From NCBI GenBank assembly GCA_965250115.1, contig CBDFNJ010000001.1, positions 1,178,001 to 1,242,000 of the forward strand: a DNA stretch of 64,000 bases, written 5' to 3'. Below are positions 44,347 through 53,581 of this stretch, one piece after another (position 1 is the first letter of the stretch; the number at the start of each line of letters is the position of its first letter). The position numbers and the translations under genes are program-made. This stretch comes from CBDFHB01 sp965250115 (GTDB lineage: Bacteria > Acidobacteriota > Vicinamibacteria > Marinacidobacterales > SMYC01). Under the pieces are notes generated by a model. It had not been told where the DNA came from. It saw only the letters and a list, made by a program, of their open reading frames with translations, and did not search any database.

Positions 44347-45388
44347 TCAGGGTGTAGCGTTGGCAAGAGGTGTGAGAGTGACGTCAAAACCGAGCTCCCT
44401 CAGGCGTCGTGTCATTCGTTTTGTGAGCTGGTCTTTGTCGCGTTGATGGAAGTAATCGGCACCCAGTTCCCGGTATGGAATCTCGTTGTGGAGCATGTAG
44501 TAGACGGCAGTGATGATGGAGGCGGCGACGGCAACCACAGCTTTCTTGGGGCCGCGACGAGACTTAAGCCGGAAGAACTGGGCACGCAGATAGCTGTCGC
44601 GCTTGCGGCTTGCCGCCCAAGCGGCTTGGACAAGAGCGGTCTTGAGCCATGGAGCGCCTTTGCGGGTTTTCTGAGAAAAGCGTTTACCGGCACTTTCATG
44701 CAGCCGTGGGCACAGACCGGCCCAAGAGCGAAGGTGTCCGGCGGTTGGGAAAGCCGACACATCGGGTCCGATCTCGGCGACGAGAATGGCCGCCGTAGCT
44801 TCGCTGATGCCCGGGATCGTCACCAGAAGCTCGACGGCCGGTCGAAAAGGACGCAGGCTCTCTGTGATACGGGACTCGAGCGCGCTCACTGAGGCTTCAA
44901 GCTGCTCGATGTGATGGAGATGAAAACCCAACAGGAAACGATGATGGTCGGTAACGTGGCCCTCGAGCGCTGCGCTCAATTCCTGTTCAGTGGCTTTGAG
45001 TCGGCTCGAGCCAAGCTCGCTCAGCTTGTGAGGGTCGCTTTCTCCCGCAATGATCCCTCGGATAATCGCTCGCCCGCTTACTCCTAAAATGCTGCTCATC
45101 ACGCTCGTCAATTTGATGTTCGCATCTTCCAACGTCTTTTGAATCCGTTGGGTCTCCCGAGCGATTTCTCGAACGAACTGCTTTCGCGTTCGGGTCAGCT
45201 CTCGCAGTTCCTGGAGCGGTGTTGGCGGAACGAAGCTAGCACGAATGAGACCATGGGCAAGCAAATCCGCTATCCAGAAGGCATCACTGATATCGCTCTT
45301 ACGACCAGGCATGTTCTTGACGTGGGCCGGCTGTGCCAACACCAACTCGAAATGACCTTCGAGCACATGCCACACCGGCTTCCAATAC
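44347..45388 (-). pseudogene. IS110-family transposase, C-terminal part, cut by an IS3 element
   Basis: The reading Y-WKPVWHVLEGHFELVLAQPA, KNMPGRKSDISDAFWIADLL (DEDD region), then the C-terminal transposase-20 domain with VELLVTIPGISEATAAILVAE and WAGLCPRLHESAGKRFSQ. The missing N-terminal piece lies beyond the insertion, at 48424, ending AIVAMEATGVY, and the target duplication ATAC (45385-45388 and 48424-48427) joins them. Confidence 0.8.
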
Positions 45389-45418
45389 TGAACCGCCCCG
45401 GGTTTCCCGGAGACTGTT

Positions 45419-46336
45419 TTAGTTGAGTCTCGCCATCTCTAGCGAGCCTTCCTGCGACCGATAGTAGTTCATCTCGTACTCGACGGGGGAGACATTTCCG
45501 ATCGGCTCCAAGAGTCGTTGCGTGTTGTACCAATGGACCCACTCGAGGGTGGCGAACTCAACGTCTTCGAGACCACGCCAGGGCCCACGTCGACGGATCA
45601 CCTCGGTCTTGTAGAGGCCGATGATGGATTCAGCCAAAGCGTTATCGTAAGAGTCGCCTCGGCTGCCGACGGACGGCTCAATACCCGCCTCGGCGAGCCG
45701 CTCGGTGTAACGGGTCGAGACGTACTGCACGCCGCGATCGCTGTGATGCACCAATGGATCTTCTGGGTTTAGTCGGCGCTCGTGCAGCGCCTGCTCCAAC
45801 GCATCGAGAGCGATGCCGGCAGTCAACGATGTCGTCGCTCGCCAACCGACGATGAGTCGAGCGAAGACGTCGATGACGAAGGCGACATACACGAAGCCGC
45901 GCCACGTGGCAATGTAGGTCAGGTCCGAGACCCAGAGCTCGTTCGGGCGTGTGGCGTTGAAGTCGCGCTCCACGAGGTCCATCGGGCGAGCGCCGCTCGA
46001 ATCCGGCTTCGTCGTCTTGAATCGACGTCCACGGACCGCGCCCTGGAGACCCATTTCACGCATCAGACGGGCCACCGTGCATCGAGCCACGTCGCGGCCC
46101 TCACGGCGAAGCTGGCGCCAGACCTTGCGCACGCCATACACGTCAAAGTTCTCTTGCCGTACACGACGAATCTCGCCGCGGAGTTGGACGTCGCGCTTCG
46201 CTCTCGCTGGCTGGCGGCTTGGGTCCTTCTCTCTCGCTTTCTGCTCGTAATAGGTCGACGGGGCGATCGGAAGCATCCGGCAGATCGGCTCGACCCCGTA
46301 ATTTTCACGGTTCGCGTCCACGAACAACACATTCAC
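45419..46336 (-). CDS. IS3-family OrfB (outer element)
   Basis: 305 residues: FVDANRENYGVEPICRMLPI, YGVRKVWRQLRREGRDVARC, and the rve core ELWVSDLTYIATWRGFVYV (Asp), PLVHHSDRGVQYVS (Asp) and GDSYDNALAESIIGLYKTE (Glu). Intact. It overlaps orfA by 4 bases. Confidence 0.9.
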   Translation of the reverse strand: MNVLFVDANRENYGVEPICRMLPIAPSTYYEQKAREKDPSRQPARAKRDVQLRGEIRRVRQENFDVYGVRKVWRQLRREGRDVARCTVARLMREMGLQGAVRGRRFKTTKPDSSGARPMDLVERDFNATRPNELWVSDLTYIATWRGFVYVAFVIDVFARLIVGWRATTSLTAGIALDALEQALHERRLNPEDPLVHHSDRGVQYVSTRYTERLAEAGIEPSVGSRGDSYDNALAESIIGLYKTEVIRRRGPWRGLEDVEFATLEWVHWYNTQRLLEPIGNVSPVEYEMNYYRSQEGSLEMARLN

Positions 46337-46653
46337 CTCGGTCGGCGGTCGAGCTCCGCCTGGGCGAAAAACGCCGACGCCTTGCGAAGGATCTCGTTCG
46401 CCCGCTTTAGCTCACGGTTCTCTCGCTCAAGCTCCTTCAGCCGCTGACGCTCGTCCGTCGTCAGTCCCGCTCGTTTCCCAGCATCACGCTCTGCTCGCCG
46501 CACCCACGTGCGTAGCGTTTCCCGCGTACAGTCAATCTTCGACGCAATCGATGAGATCGCTGACCACTGAGATTCGTGCTGAGCCTGCTGGTCGAAAACC
46601 ATCCGCACTGCGCGCTCTTTTACCTCCGGTGAATACCTGCTTCGTCTTGTCAT
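46333..46653 (-). CDS. IS3-family OrfA (outer element)
   Basis: 106 residues: RRSRYSPEVKERAVRMVF, SIASKIDCTRETLRTWVRR and LKELERENRELKRANEILRK, a helix-turn-helix and leucine-zipper protein that pairs with OrfB through frameshifting. Confidence 0.88.
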   Translation of the reverse strand: MTRRSRYSPEVKERAVRMVFDQQAQHESQWSAISSIASKIDCTRETLRTWVRRAERDAGKRAGLTTDERQRLKELERENRELKRANEILRKASAFFAQAELDRRPR

Positions 46654-46722
46654 GACTCCATCCTCTCAAGAGTTGGGGTCTCCGGAACGTGTCAACGACT
46701 TTGAGACACCCGCAGGCTGCAT

Positions 46723-47924
46723 TTAGTGAGCCTCGATCAGTGAAGGACGGGGCGTGAGCGCGGTGCGGTCGCGATTGGGTTCCGACGCGATCGCGTCCGG
46801 ATAGCTTGAATCCGGGGGTAGCTCAGGTATGGGGCGCCCCGAGAAAGTGGCTCCTAGGGCCTCCTGTGGCGTCGTTTTCTCGGGCGGCGGGTTGATCCAG
46901 ACCTGACGAGGCAAAACCGGAGGTTGAGGTGTTCCGTGCACGAAGCGCTCGGGGTGAGCCCGATGAGCTTCGAGAAGGACCTGGCGCCGGGCGGCGTTGA
47001 GCTCGTCGGCGCGACCGTAGTGAACGGCGGCCGGCGTCATGAGCCCCAGTCCCGAGTGCCGGTGCGCGTTGTTGTAGTAGTCGAAGAAACCGCCGCAGAA
47101 CAGGCGGCCGTCTTCCAGACAGCCAAAGCGGCTTGGGAATTCAGGGCAATACTTCATCGTCTTGAACTGGGACTCGGAGTAGGGATTATCGTTCGAGACG
47201 TACGGCCGCGAGTGCGTCTTGGTTATGCCGAGGTCGGCCAGGAGCAAGGCGACGGACTTGCTTCGCATCGAGCTGCCGCGGTCTGCGTGGATGGTGAGCT
47301 GGTCGGCTTCGATGTTCTGCTTGAGGCAGCTCTCGCTGATGAGACGACGGGCGAGCTCGGCGCTTTCTCGCCGAGCCAACATCCACCCGGTCACGTACCG
47401 GGAGAAGATGTCGAGAATCACGTAGAGGTAAAAGTAGGTCCACTTGACCGGGCCGCGCAGCTTCGTTATGTCCCACGACCAAACCTGGTTCGGCGCTTCC
47501 GCCACGAGCTCCGGCTTCTGATAGTTCGGATGCCGCAGCTGGTTCCGGCGCTCACGCACCTCTCCGTGCTCCGACAGAATCCGGTACATCGTGCGGATCG
47601 AACAGTGGTAGATTCCCTCGTCCAGAAGCGTGGCCCACACCTGGGCCGGCGCCTTGTCGACGAACCGTTCGCAATGCAATGCACTGAGGACCCTCTCGCG
47701 CTCGGTCGTGTCGAGGGCTCGCTGCGGCCGAGGACGGCGCTTCGGCTTGGACGTCACCGGTCGGCGTCGACGATACAACGTGGAACGAGACACGCCCAGC
47801 GCCTCGCAAGCTTCCGCCGTTTGTCCAATCCGACCCGCCAGCTCCTCGGCCGCCACGATCAATCGTTCTCGTCGTCGTCGATCGGGTTCAGGGGGATCCC
47901 CAGGAGCTCGGAGGCTTTTTTTTG
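46723..47924 (-). CDS. IS3-family OrfB, read through a frameshift (inner element)
   Basis: About 400 residues after the A8 slip site at 47923-47916. GQTAEACEALGVSRSTLYRR is an HTH; the core has QVWSWDITKLRGPVKWTYFY (Asp), LTIHADRGSSMRSKSVA (Asp) and SNDNPYSESQFKTMKYCPEF (Glu), the last as in long IS3-type orfB proteins, with the tail INPPPEKTTPQEALG. It has no start of its own beyond the overlap, so it depends on a -1 shift from orfA. Confidence 0.8.
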
Positions 47925-48329
47925 GATCTCTAGCATCGTTTCCACCCGAGCCAGCCGGCGCTGGAGTCGGGCGTTCTCGCGCTCGAGCTCCTTGATCCGT
48001 GGAGCCTCTGCCTTCGCCTTCCGACCTCGCTTTCTCGACGTCAATCCCGCCTTGGCGATCTCGTCCCGTTGCCGACGCCAACTCGATAGATGCGACGAGT
48101 ACAGTCCCTCGCGACGTAGAAGCGCCGCCACATCACCGTCACCCTTGCAGGCGTCCGCCTCGCGAACGATCCGCAGCTTGTATTCAGCGCTGAAACGTCG
48201 GCGCTTCGCTTTCTCACTCACTTCGGGATCGCGGACCCCCGCCGCAGCACCACGGTCGGCGAGATCTCCAGTCGCCCTACGGGCTCCTTCCGACCCCGCC
48301 GACGTCATTCTCTCAATCAACGTACTCAT
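47859..48329 (-). CDS. IS3-family OrfA (inner element)
   Basis: 156 residues: RRRFSAEYKLRIVREADAC, LLRREGLYSSHLSSWRRQ and RIKELERENARLQRRLARVE, then EIQKKASELLGI. The run AAAAAAAAG (minus strand 47923-47915) at QKKA is an A_AAA_AAG-type slippery site that joins it to OrfB. Confidence 0.82.
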   Translation of the reverse strand: MSTLIERMTSAGSEGARRATGDLADRGAAAGVRDPEVSEKAKRRRFSAEYKLRIVREADACKGDGDVAALLRREGLYSSHLSSWRRQRDEIAKAGLTSRKRGRKAKAEAPRIKELERENARLQRRLARVETMLEIQKKASELLGIPLNPIDDDEND

Positions 48330-48423
48330 CTATGATCCTCCTCCGCCCTCGACACTAATTTCAAGGAGCGGATTGTCTCAAGGATGTTGGCACAGAGGGC
48401 TCCGGGAAACCCGGGGCGGTTCA

Positions 48424-48600
48424 ATACACTCCGGTCGCTTCCATCGCTACAATCGCGCAACCGCTCTGCCCCAGCCAATCCGCGTCGTGTCCAAAAATAC
48501 AAACGAACTCAAGACCAGCTCGCCGGGACGTTTCGGAATAGACGTATCTACGCTTGATTGGCCAATGGGAGCTAGTCCCCTGTAGCAGAACAAACCAGAC
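48424..48600 (-). pseudogene. IS110 transposase, decayed N-terminal part
   Basis: Next to the ATAC duplication the minus strand reads AIVAMEATGVY, the conserved IS110 motif, in frame with the part at 45388. Further upstream SVDTSIPKRPGELVLSSFVF appears in another frame, so at least one frameshift has occurred. No start codon identified. Confidence 0.55.
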
Positions 48601-48715
48601 AAAGCAGAGCTTGCCGAAACCATTCTAAGTACGTGAATCTTATGAATCTTATGGGCTCGAGAAAAGCCTAACTTTGTATAGTAATCAAAGACCCAGGGGA
48701 CTAGAATCCTCGGTC

Positions 48716-49798
48716 ATGAGCACGCCGATCCAGCCCTTGACATTGTTGGTCATCACCATCGCTGGTTGGCTCCAGCGTGACCAACAGGCCGCTATGGTCT
48801 ACTTGCTCGAGGAGAACAAAGTCCTCAAAGCTCGGCTTTGCGGGAGGAAGCTTCGTCTCACAGACGACGAGCGACGTCGGCTCGCGGTAAAGGGTAAGGC
48901 GCTTGGCCGGAAACTCTTGGCAGGAGTCGCCGGTATCGTCACACCGGAAACCCTGCTGGCTTGGCACCGAAGGCTGATTGCGCGGAAGTGGGACTACAGC
49001 GAGCGGCGGAAACAGCCCGGACGGCCCCGGGTCATGGCCGAGATTAGCAAGCTCATCGTAGGGATGGCGAAGTCGAATCCGAGGTGGGGGTATACACGCA
49101 TTCGCGGCGCCCTCTCGAATCTCGGCCATACCGTAGCCAGGAGCACCATCGCCAATATTCTGCGAGAACATGGCATCGAGCCTGCGCCGGAGCGAAGTGA
49201 GCGAACGCCATGGCGCACGTTTCTCGCCGCCCATTGGGAAACCGTTGCTGCGACCGACTTCTTCACCGTCGAGGTCGCCACAGTTCGCAGGCTCGTGACC
49301 TACTATGTGCTCGTCGTCATCGAGCTGTCTTCGCGAAAAGTGCACATTGCCGGAATCACTCCGGGGCCGGAGGGCCCGTTCATGATGCAGGTCTGTCGGA
49401 ATCTCACCGACCCATTCGACGGCTTTCTGCGCGGCAAGCGATTCCTCATCCTGGACCGCGACAAGAAGTTCACCACGGAGTTTCGCGATTTGCTCGAGCA
49501 CGCCGGAACGGACGTCATTCGGCTGCCGCACCGTTCGCCGAATCTGAACGCTTATGTCGAAAGGTTTGTTTTGTCGATCAAGAGCGAGTGCTTGGAGCGG
49601 ATGATCTTCTTCAGTGAGCAATCGCTGCGTCGTGCCGTCACTGAGTTCATCCATCATTATCACGGAGAGCGCAACCATCAAGGGCTCGGGAACGCGTTGC
49701 TCGAAGCGCAAGAATGCGTCGGCAGTCCTCACGGGAAGGTGCGATGTCGTAAGCGATTGGGCGGTTTTCTCAGTTATTACCACCGTGCCGCCGCATAG
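48716..49798 (+). CDS. Integrase-core transposase (second type)
   Basis: 360 residues from ATG 48716. An N-terminal helical part (MVYLLEENKVLKARLCGRKL), TPETLLAWHRRLIARKWDY, MAKSNPRWGYTRIRGALSNL, then the DDE core TDFFTVEVATVRRLVTYYVL (Asp), RFLILDRDKKFTTEF (Asp) and SPNLNAYVERFVLSIKSECL (Glu), ending GGFLSYYHRAAA. It is related in layout to the 14735 and 56009 proteins but clearly a different subfamily. IS ends not determined. A 93-bp piece of this element is also at 42786. Confidence 0.88.
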   Translation: MSTPIQPLTLLVITIAGWLQRDQQAAMVYLLEENKVLKARLCGRKLRLTDDERRRLAVKGKALGRKLLAGVAGIVTPETLLAWHRRLIARKWDYSERRKQPGRPRVMAEISKLIVGMAKSNPRWGYTRIRGALSNLGHTVARSTIANILREHGIEPAPERSERTPWRTFLAAHWETVAATDFFTVEVATVRRLVTYYVLVVIELSSRKVHIAGITPGPEGPFMMQVCRNLTDPFDGFLRGKRFLILDRDKKFTTEFRDLLEHAGTDVIRLPHRSPNLNAYVERFVLSIKSECLERMIFFSEQSLRRAVTEFIHHYHGERNHQGLGNALLEAQECVGSPHGKVRCRKRLGGFLSYYHRAAA

Positions 49799-49856
49799 GA
49801 GTTCGGGCGCGCCAGCTGGACGAAACGGATGGTCTGGAGGAGAGGTCTGCTCGGGA

Positions 49857-49953
49857 GCGCCTATCGCAGAGCCAGTGCCGCGTCGGCTGGTCTCCGCGAA
49901 TCTCGAGAACGCCTCCAGGATTCGAGCTTTCGGCTCCGTTCGCATTTTCGGAC
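49857..49953 (-). repeat. About 95-bp dispersed repeat (also at 59036)
   Basis: Minus strand GTCCGAAAATGCGAACGGAG ... GCACTGGCTCTGCGATA matches the plus strand at 59036-59128 at about 90% by eye. In both places it joins recombinase debris. Confidence 0.55.
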
Positions 49954-49959
49954 ACGACG

Positions 49960-50107
49960 CGGTTGGCAGCAGCACCCAGCCCTCCGCCTTGTGGCTCGCG
50001 ATATACGCGGCGCAGGCCTCTCGCTGCGCATCGAGGGAGTTGAACTCCTGCTCGAGACCTTCTTCCGCGCTCTTTCGCGTATAGATGGCACAGCGGATTT
50101 TCTTCAT
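49960..50107 (-). pseudogene. Serine recombinase, N-terminal fragment
   Basis: MKKIRCAIYTRKSAEEGLEQ, FNSLDAQREACAAYIASHK and GWVLLPT: the catalytic-domain start of large serine recombinases (YxRxS, nucleophilic Ser in RKSAEEGL-type R.S). The match ends at about 49960, where an unrelated repeated sequence begins (shared with 59036-59128). ATG 50107 lies one base after the DUF2924 stop. Confidence 0.65.
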
Positions 50108-50108
50108 G

Positions 50109-50442
50109 TTAGGCCTTGCGCTTGGGCGTCAGACCGAAAAAGCGTGGTCCTGACCAGTGGGTGCCGGTGATTCGCTTTGTGGTGGCGGTGAGGGACGGAT
50201 AGGTTTTGCCATCGAACCGATAGCCGTTGTCGAGTACCTCGACCTGGTAGGTCCGGCCATTCCACTCGCGGACGAGATGGGTGCCGGCACTGGCGTTCGT
50301 GCAAGAGAACGCGGCGCAGGAAAACGCGCGAGAGCGAGCTTGGAGGAGTAGCCCCAAAGGTTTGCTCCCAGACCCGCCGTAAGCTGGCGAAGTCCAAACC
50401 GTCCAAAACGACGTTCCGGCCAACCCCTGTATCCTGCGGCAT
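50109..50442 (-). pseudogene. DUF2924-domain protein, broken
   Basis: The N-terminal part from ATG 50442 reads VVLDGLDFASLRRVWEQTF and SLSRVFLRRVLLHERQ; the C-terminal part in another frame reads GTHLVREWNGRTYQVEVL, TYPSLTATTKRITGTHWSGP and RFFGL. These are the two ends of a DUF2924 protein with the middle deleted and the frame changed. DUF2924 genes usually sit just upstream of a large serine recombinase, as here. Before it (50450-50646) a fragment GLRVASDRPTGGAYGW may be the end of a DUF3489 protein, the usual third member. Confidence 0.55.
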
Positions 50443-50653
50443 CACCGAACGTTCGCTCTTGTGCTCGATAAAGTCCAGTCTAATGAGGGACTTTCGGGTT
50501 CGAAGTTCACTGCCCGTAGCTCGCCCCACAGCCGATTTGAGCCAGCCGTACGCACCCCCGGTGGGCCTGTCGCTCGCCACCCGCAGCCCAGGGGTCGGAA
50601 GCCAGCCCTGCGGCGCGAAATACCCTCGATTCTGCGCGGATTCCAAGGGCGTC

Positions 50654-50705
50654 TAAGCTGCTGATTTGTGGTCTATTTCAAAAGGGCCGAGTTTTGGCAC
50701 AGGAC
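50654..50705 (+). repeat. 52-bp repeat, copy 1
   Basis: TAAGCTGCTGATTTGTGGTC ... GAGTTTTGGCACAGGAC, repeated at 60153-60204 with three differences (G/A, A/G and a flanking base). Likely the end of an unrecognised IS or a recombination scar. Confidence 0.5.
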
Positions 50706-50854
50706 GGGGCTGACCGCGCGGTGCTTGACGTTCAGGACATCTTTGTGTGCACGCCGACATCCTTATTTATGGCGTTCGCTGACACAGTCAGGCCAACTGA
50801 CACTAGCATTCAAATGCCTCTAGCGGCGTAGCAACACTTGATGGCAGAAGCACC

Positions 50855-50961
50855 AGCGACAGAGTGCAGAACCTCCACCGAGGCGAAGACGAGTTCGCAG
50901 GACCTCAACTCCCATGGCTGTCTGCCCGTCAATACGAGATCTTCTTTTTTGCGTATCACAC
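50855..50961 (+). repeat. About 106-bp direct repeat, copy 1 (upstream of ppk)
   Basis: AGCGACAGAGTGCAGAACCT ... TTTTTTGCGTATCACA matches 57147-57252 in the same orientation with only a handful of differences. The pair brackets ppk1, the IS21 element and an integrase-core IS (6.3 kb). Outside the repeats the flanks differ. The remaining bases 50706-50854 show no gene. Confidence 0.7.
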
Positions 50962-50996
50962 CCCATCTGGGGCACAATTTCGAAACTCGCAGCCCC

Positions 50997-51022
50997 CGCA
51001 GTGCTAGTTTCCTGCGGTTTTC
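50997..51022 (+). terminator. Terminator-like hairpin upstream of ppk
   Basis: CCGCAG / CTGCGG stem with a 10-base loop followed by TTTT, 43 bases before the ppk start. It would stop transcription entering from the left, or act as a leader attenuator. Confidence 0.4.
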
Positions 51023-51064
51023 CACTTTTAGGGGCTTTTCGCCATTGAAAGGGTCTTTTCTCTT

Positions 51065-53230
51065 ATGAAGACGAATCTTCGGGCCAAGGAGCTGAGTTGG
51101 CTCTCTTTCAATGCCCGGGTCCTCCAAGAAGCCGCCGACCCTAAGGTTCCCATACTGGAGCGCATCAAGTTCTTGGGAATTTATTCCTCCAATCTTGACG
51201 AGTTCTTCCGTGTCCGGGTGGCCACTCTGAGACGTATCGCGCAGCTAAGGAAGAAAGCCAAACGGATCTTGGGATACGACCCAAAGAAGGTACTGAAGGA
51301 GATCCAAGAGACGTCGCTGGCCCTGCATCGAGATTTCGACGCGACGTATAACCAGGTTCTGAAGGAGTTGGCCAAAGAGAGGGTCTTTATTGTCAACAAC
51401 GAGCAATTGACTAGCGAACAAGGGGAGTTCGTCAGAGACTACTTCCAGACCCACCTACGCTCCAAATTGATGCCCATCATGCTCCACCCTCGGGACAAGT
51501 TCCCGACGCTTCGTGACGAATCGATCTATTTGGCGATCTTGTTTCCCGAGAGAGCTCGCGTGGTCAAGGCCAAATATGCGCTCATCGAAGTGCCCCAGAG
51601 CGGTCCAGAAAGGTTCTTGCAGTTGCCGTCTCCGAACGGCGATTACTTCATCATTTTGGTCGATGATGTCATCCGATTCTGTTTGGGCGACATCTTTTCT
51701 CTCCTGAACGTCGACCGGTTGGAGGCATTCACAATCAAAGTCTCTCGAGACGCGGAGCTCGACATCGAAAGCGATCTCTCGGAGAGCTACATCCGCAAAG
51801 TCACCAAGAGCTTGAAGCAAAGAACGCAGGGCGCTCCGGTCCGTTTCGTCTATGATGCCGACATATCGCCACCGCTGCTGAAATTTCTGACCAGCAAGCT
51901 CCGCTTGACGAGGCAGGACACTTTGATTCCTGGCGCGAAGTATCACAACTTCAAAGACTTTATGAAGTTCCCACGTGTTGGGTCGAGCTCGTTACGGGAC
52001 GAACCTCGCTCTGCACTCGCGAACCGACATTTGAGTTCGCAGGGGAGTTTCCTTACTACGGTAGCCAAACGAGACGTGCTTCTCCACTTTCCCTATCAGT
52101 CTTTCGAGTCTGTGGTCGCGCTTCTCAGAGAAGCTGCCATCGACCCGTATGTGACCTCGATAAAGACGACCCTCTATCGGATCGCGAGAGACTCTGCGGT
52201 GGTTAACGCCCTCATCAACGCGGTGCAAAACCGCAAGGATGTCACGGCGGTCATCGAGCTGAGGGCCCGTTTCGACGAAATGACCAACATCGAGCTAGCA
52301 AACCGGCTCGAAGACGAGGGCGTTCGCGTCATCCATGGCGTCCCTGAGCTCAAGGTCCACTCGAAACTATGCTTGATTGAGCGCAGAGTGAGGCGCCAAA
52401 CGCTCTACTGTGCGGTTGTCGGAACGGGAAACTTCAACGAGGACACGACGAAGATCTACAGCGACCATGCCTTACTGACTGCTGACAGCCGGTTGACGCG
52501 GGAGGTTCGTACGATTTTCGATTTCTTCGAAAGCAAGTACCCAGTTGATGCCTATAAGCATTTGATCGTCTCTCCTTTCAACGTGCGCCCGCGGTTGGCG
52601 AAGCTGGTTCGAAATGAGACCAAGAATGCCAGCCGGGGTCGCCAAGCGTTCATCGATTTGAAGCTCAACAATCTTACCGACCCCGAGCTCATCGGCCTTC
52701 TTTACGACGCGTGCGATGCGGGGGTGAAACTGAGACTGAACGTAAGAGGAATGTTCTCGATGCTACCCGATGAGGTGGAACGAGCCGATGGGATCAAGGC
52801 AATGGGTATCGTAGACAAATACCTCGAGCACTCCCGTATCATGGTTTTCTGTAACGGCGGAGCACCCAAGTATTTCATTTCATCGGCGGACTGGATGCCA
52901 CGAAACTTGGACGGGCGAGTTGAGGTGGGTGTCCCCATCTACGACACCTCACTTCAGAACGAGCTGCAGTCGTTTCTAGACCTTCAGTGGGAGGACAATA
53001 CCAAGGTCCGCATCCTCGATCAGACGCTTGACAATCGCTACCAACGCACCCCCGGCAACAAGTCGGTCCGGATGCAGGAAGACTTCTACTCGGTGCTCCG
53101 ACGGCTACACGAACGACGAGCAAGACCCCAGAACAGGCAACCCACAAAACCGAAAACCACTGCTCGGACTGGCCGCGTCCCTTTAAGGTTCGAGCCCACG
53201 AAGAAGCGGGACAAGCCGGATCCTGGCTAG
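51065..53230 (+). CDS. ppk1: Polyphosphate kinase (PPK1)
   Basis: 721 residues. KELSWLSFNARVLQEAAD and RIKFLGIYSSNLDEFFRVRV form the N-domain; VRLLREAAIDPYVTSIKTTL-type region here is VALLREAAIDPYVTSIKTTL; the autophosphorylated His lies in VPELKVHSKLCLIER, with VGTGNFNEDTTKIYSDH nearby; the second HKD-like His is in VDKYLEHSRIMVF, and FISSADWMPRNLDGRVEV closes the C domain. It reversibly transfers the ATP gamma-phosphate to polyphosphate and acts at the membrane face. The C-terminal 35 residues are a basic extension (KPKTTARTGRVPLRFEP). GC content and codon use are lower than in the core genes, and it lies alone between IS elements, so it was probably acquired. No ppx partner is seen. Confidence 0.93.
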   Translation: MKTNLRAKELSWLSFNARVLQEAADPKVPILERIKFLGIYSSNLDEFFRVRVATLRRIAQLRKKAKRILGYDPKKVLKEIQETSLALHRDFDATYNQVLKELAKERVFIVNNEQLTSEQGEFVRDYFQTHLRSKLMPIMLHPRDKFPTLRDESIYLAILFPERARVVKAKYALIEVPQSGPERFLQLPSPNGDYFIILVDDVIRFCLGDIFSLLNVDRLEAFTIKVSRDAELDIESDLSESYIRKVTKSLKQRTQGAPVRFVYDADISPPLLKFLTSKLRLTRQDTLIPGAKYHNFKDFMKFPRVGSSSLRDEPRSALANRHLSSQGSFLTTVAKRDVLLHFPYQSFESVVALLREAAIDPYVTSIKTTLYRIARDSAVVNALINAVQNRKDVTAVIELRARFDEMTNIELANRLEDEGVRVIHGVPELKVHSKLCLIERRVRRQTLYCAVVGTGNFNEDTTKIYSDHALLTADSRLTREVRTIFDFFESKYPVDAYKHLIVSPFNVRPRLAKLVRNETKNASRGRQAFIDLKLNNLTDPELIGLLYDACDAGVKLRLNVRGMFSMLPDEVERADGIKAMGIVDKYLEHSRIMVFCNGGAPKYFISSADWMPRNLDGRVEVGVPIYDTSLQNELQSFLDLQWEDNTKVRILDQTLDNRYQRTPGNKSVRMQEDFYSVLRRLHERRARPQNRQPTKPKTTARTGRVPLRFEPTKKRDKPDPG

Positions 53231-53497
53231 TTCCTCAGCTTCACAGCCGGATCCGTCCCCGTACTGTGCAAGACCTTCTAGAAAAGGTTGTTGTGCTCCG
53301 CAAAAAGTCGATCCGGCGTTGATTGCGCGGTTTAGACCTGCCATGCTCGGCTGCTTCGTGCCGGTCGACCCGCCGACGCCACCGGCGTCTTAGGAACGAG
53401 GAGAGGCTCGCTCGTGCGACTGTTTTCGAATATCCGGTCTATTGTTCTGGACGCCATCGCGTTCGCTCGCAACCTATGTGTGTTCGCTACTCTAACT
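53231..53497. other. Gap between ppk and IS21
   Basis: No gene recognised. A weak hairpin ACCTTCTAGAAAAGGT lies at about 53271-53287, 40-55 bases after the ppk stop, without a clean T run. Confidence 0.25.
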
Positions 53498-53581
53498 TGG
53501 CCCATTTCGCTCATTAGATTTGGCCCACCTGCATCGGATCGATAGCCTTGAGCGGGCGTAAGCCCGGAGAGGAGGCATCGG

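Larger units (their letters stand above)
46690..48394 (-). mobile_element. Inner IS3-family element
   Basis: Imperfect inverted ends: TGTCAACGACTTTGAGACA at the left and, complemented, TGTGCCAACATCCTTGAGAC at the right. It lies in the terminal part of the outer IS3 element. Exact ends are uncertain by a few bases. Confidence 0.65.
45389..48423 (-). mobile_element. IS3-family element inserted in IS110, itself split by another IS3
   Basis: Inverted ends TGAACCGCCCCGGGTTTCCC at both outer limits, flanked by ATAC. The left part (to 46689) holds orfA/orfB; the right part after the inner element is only about 29 bases of the end. Confidence 0.75.

Noticed and set aside
46924..48585. 553-codon plus-strand frame across the inner IS3 element
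   Set aside because: It is antisense to orfA/orfB, which have clear DDE motifs.
48701..50107. 468-codon minus-strand frame starting with the serine recombinase fragment
   Set aside because: Only the first 49 codons are recombinase; the rest is antisense to an intact transposase.
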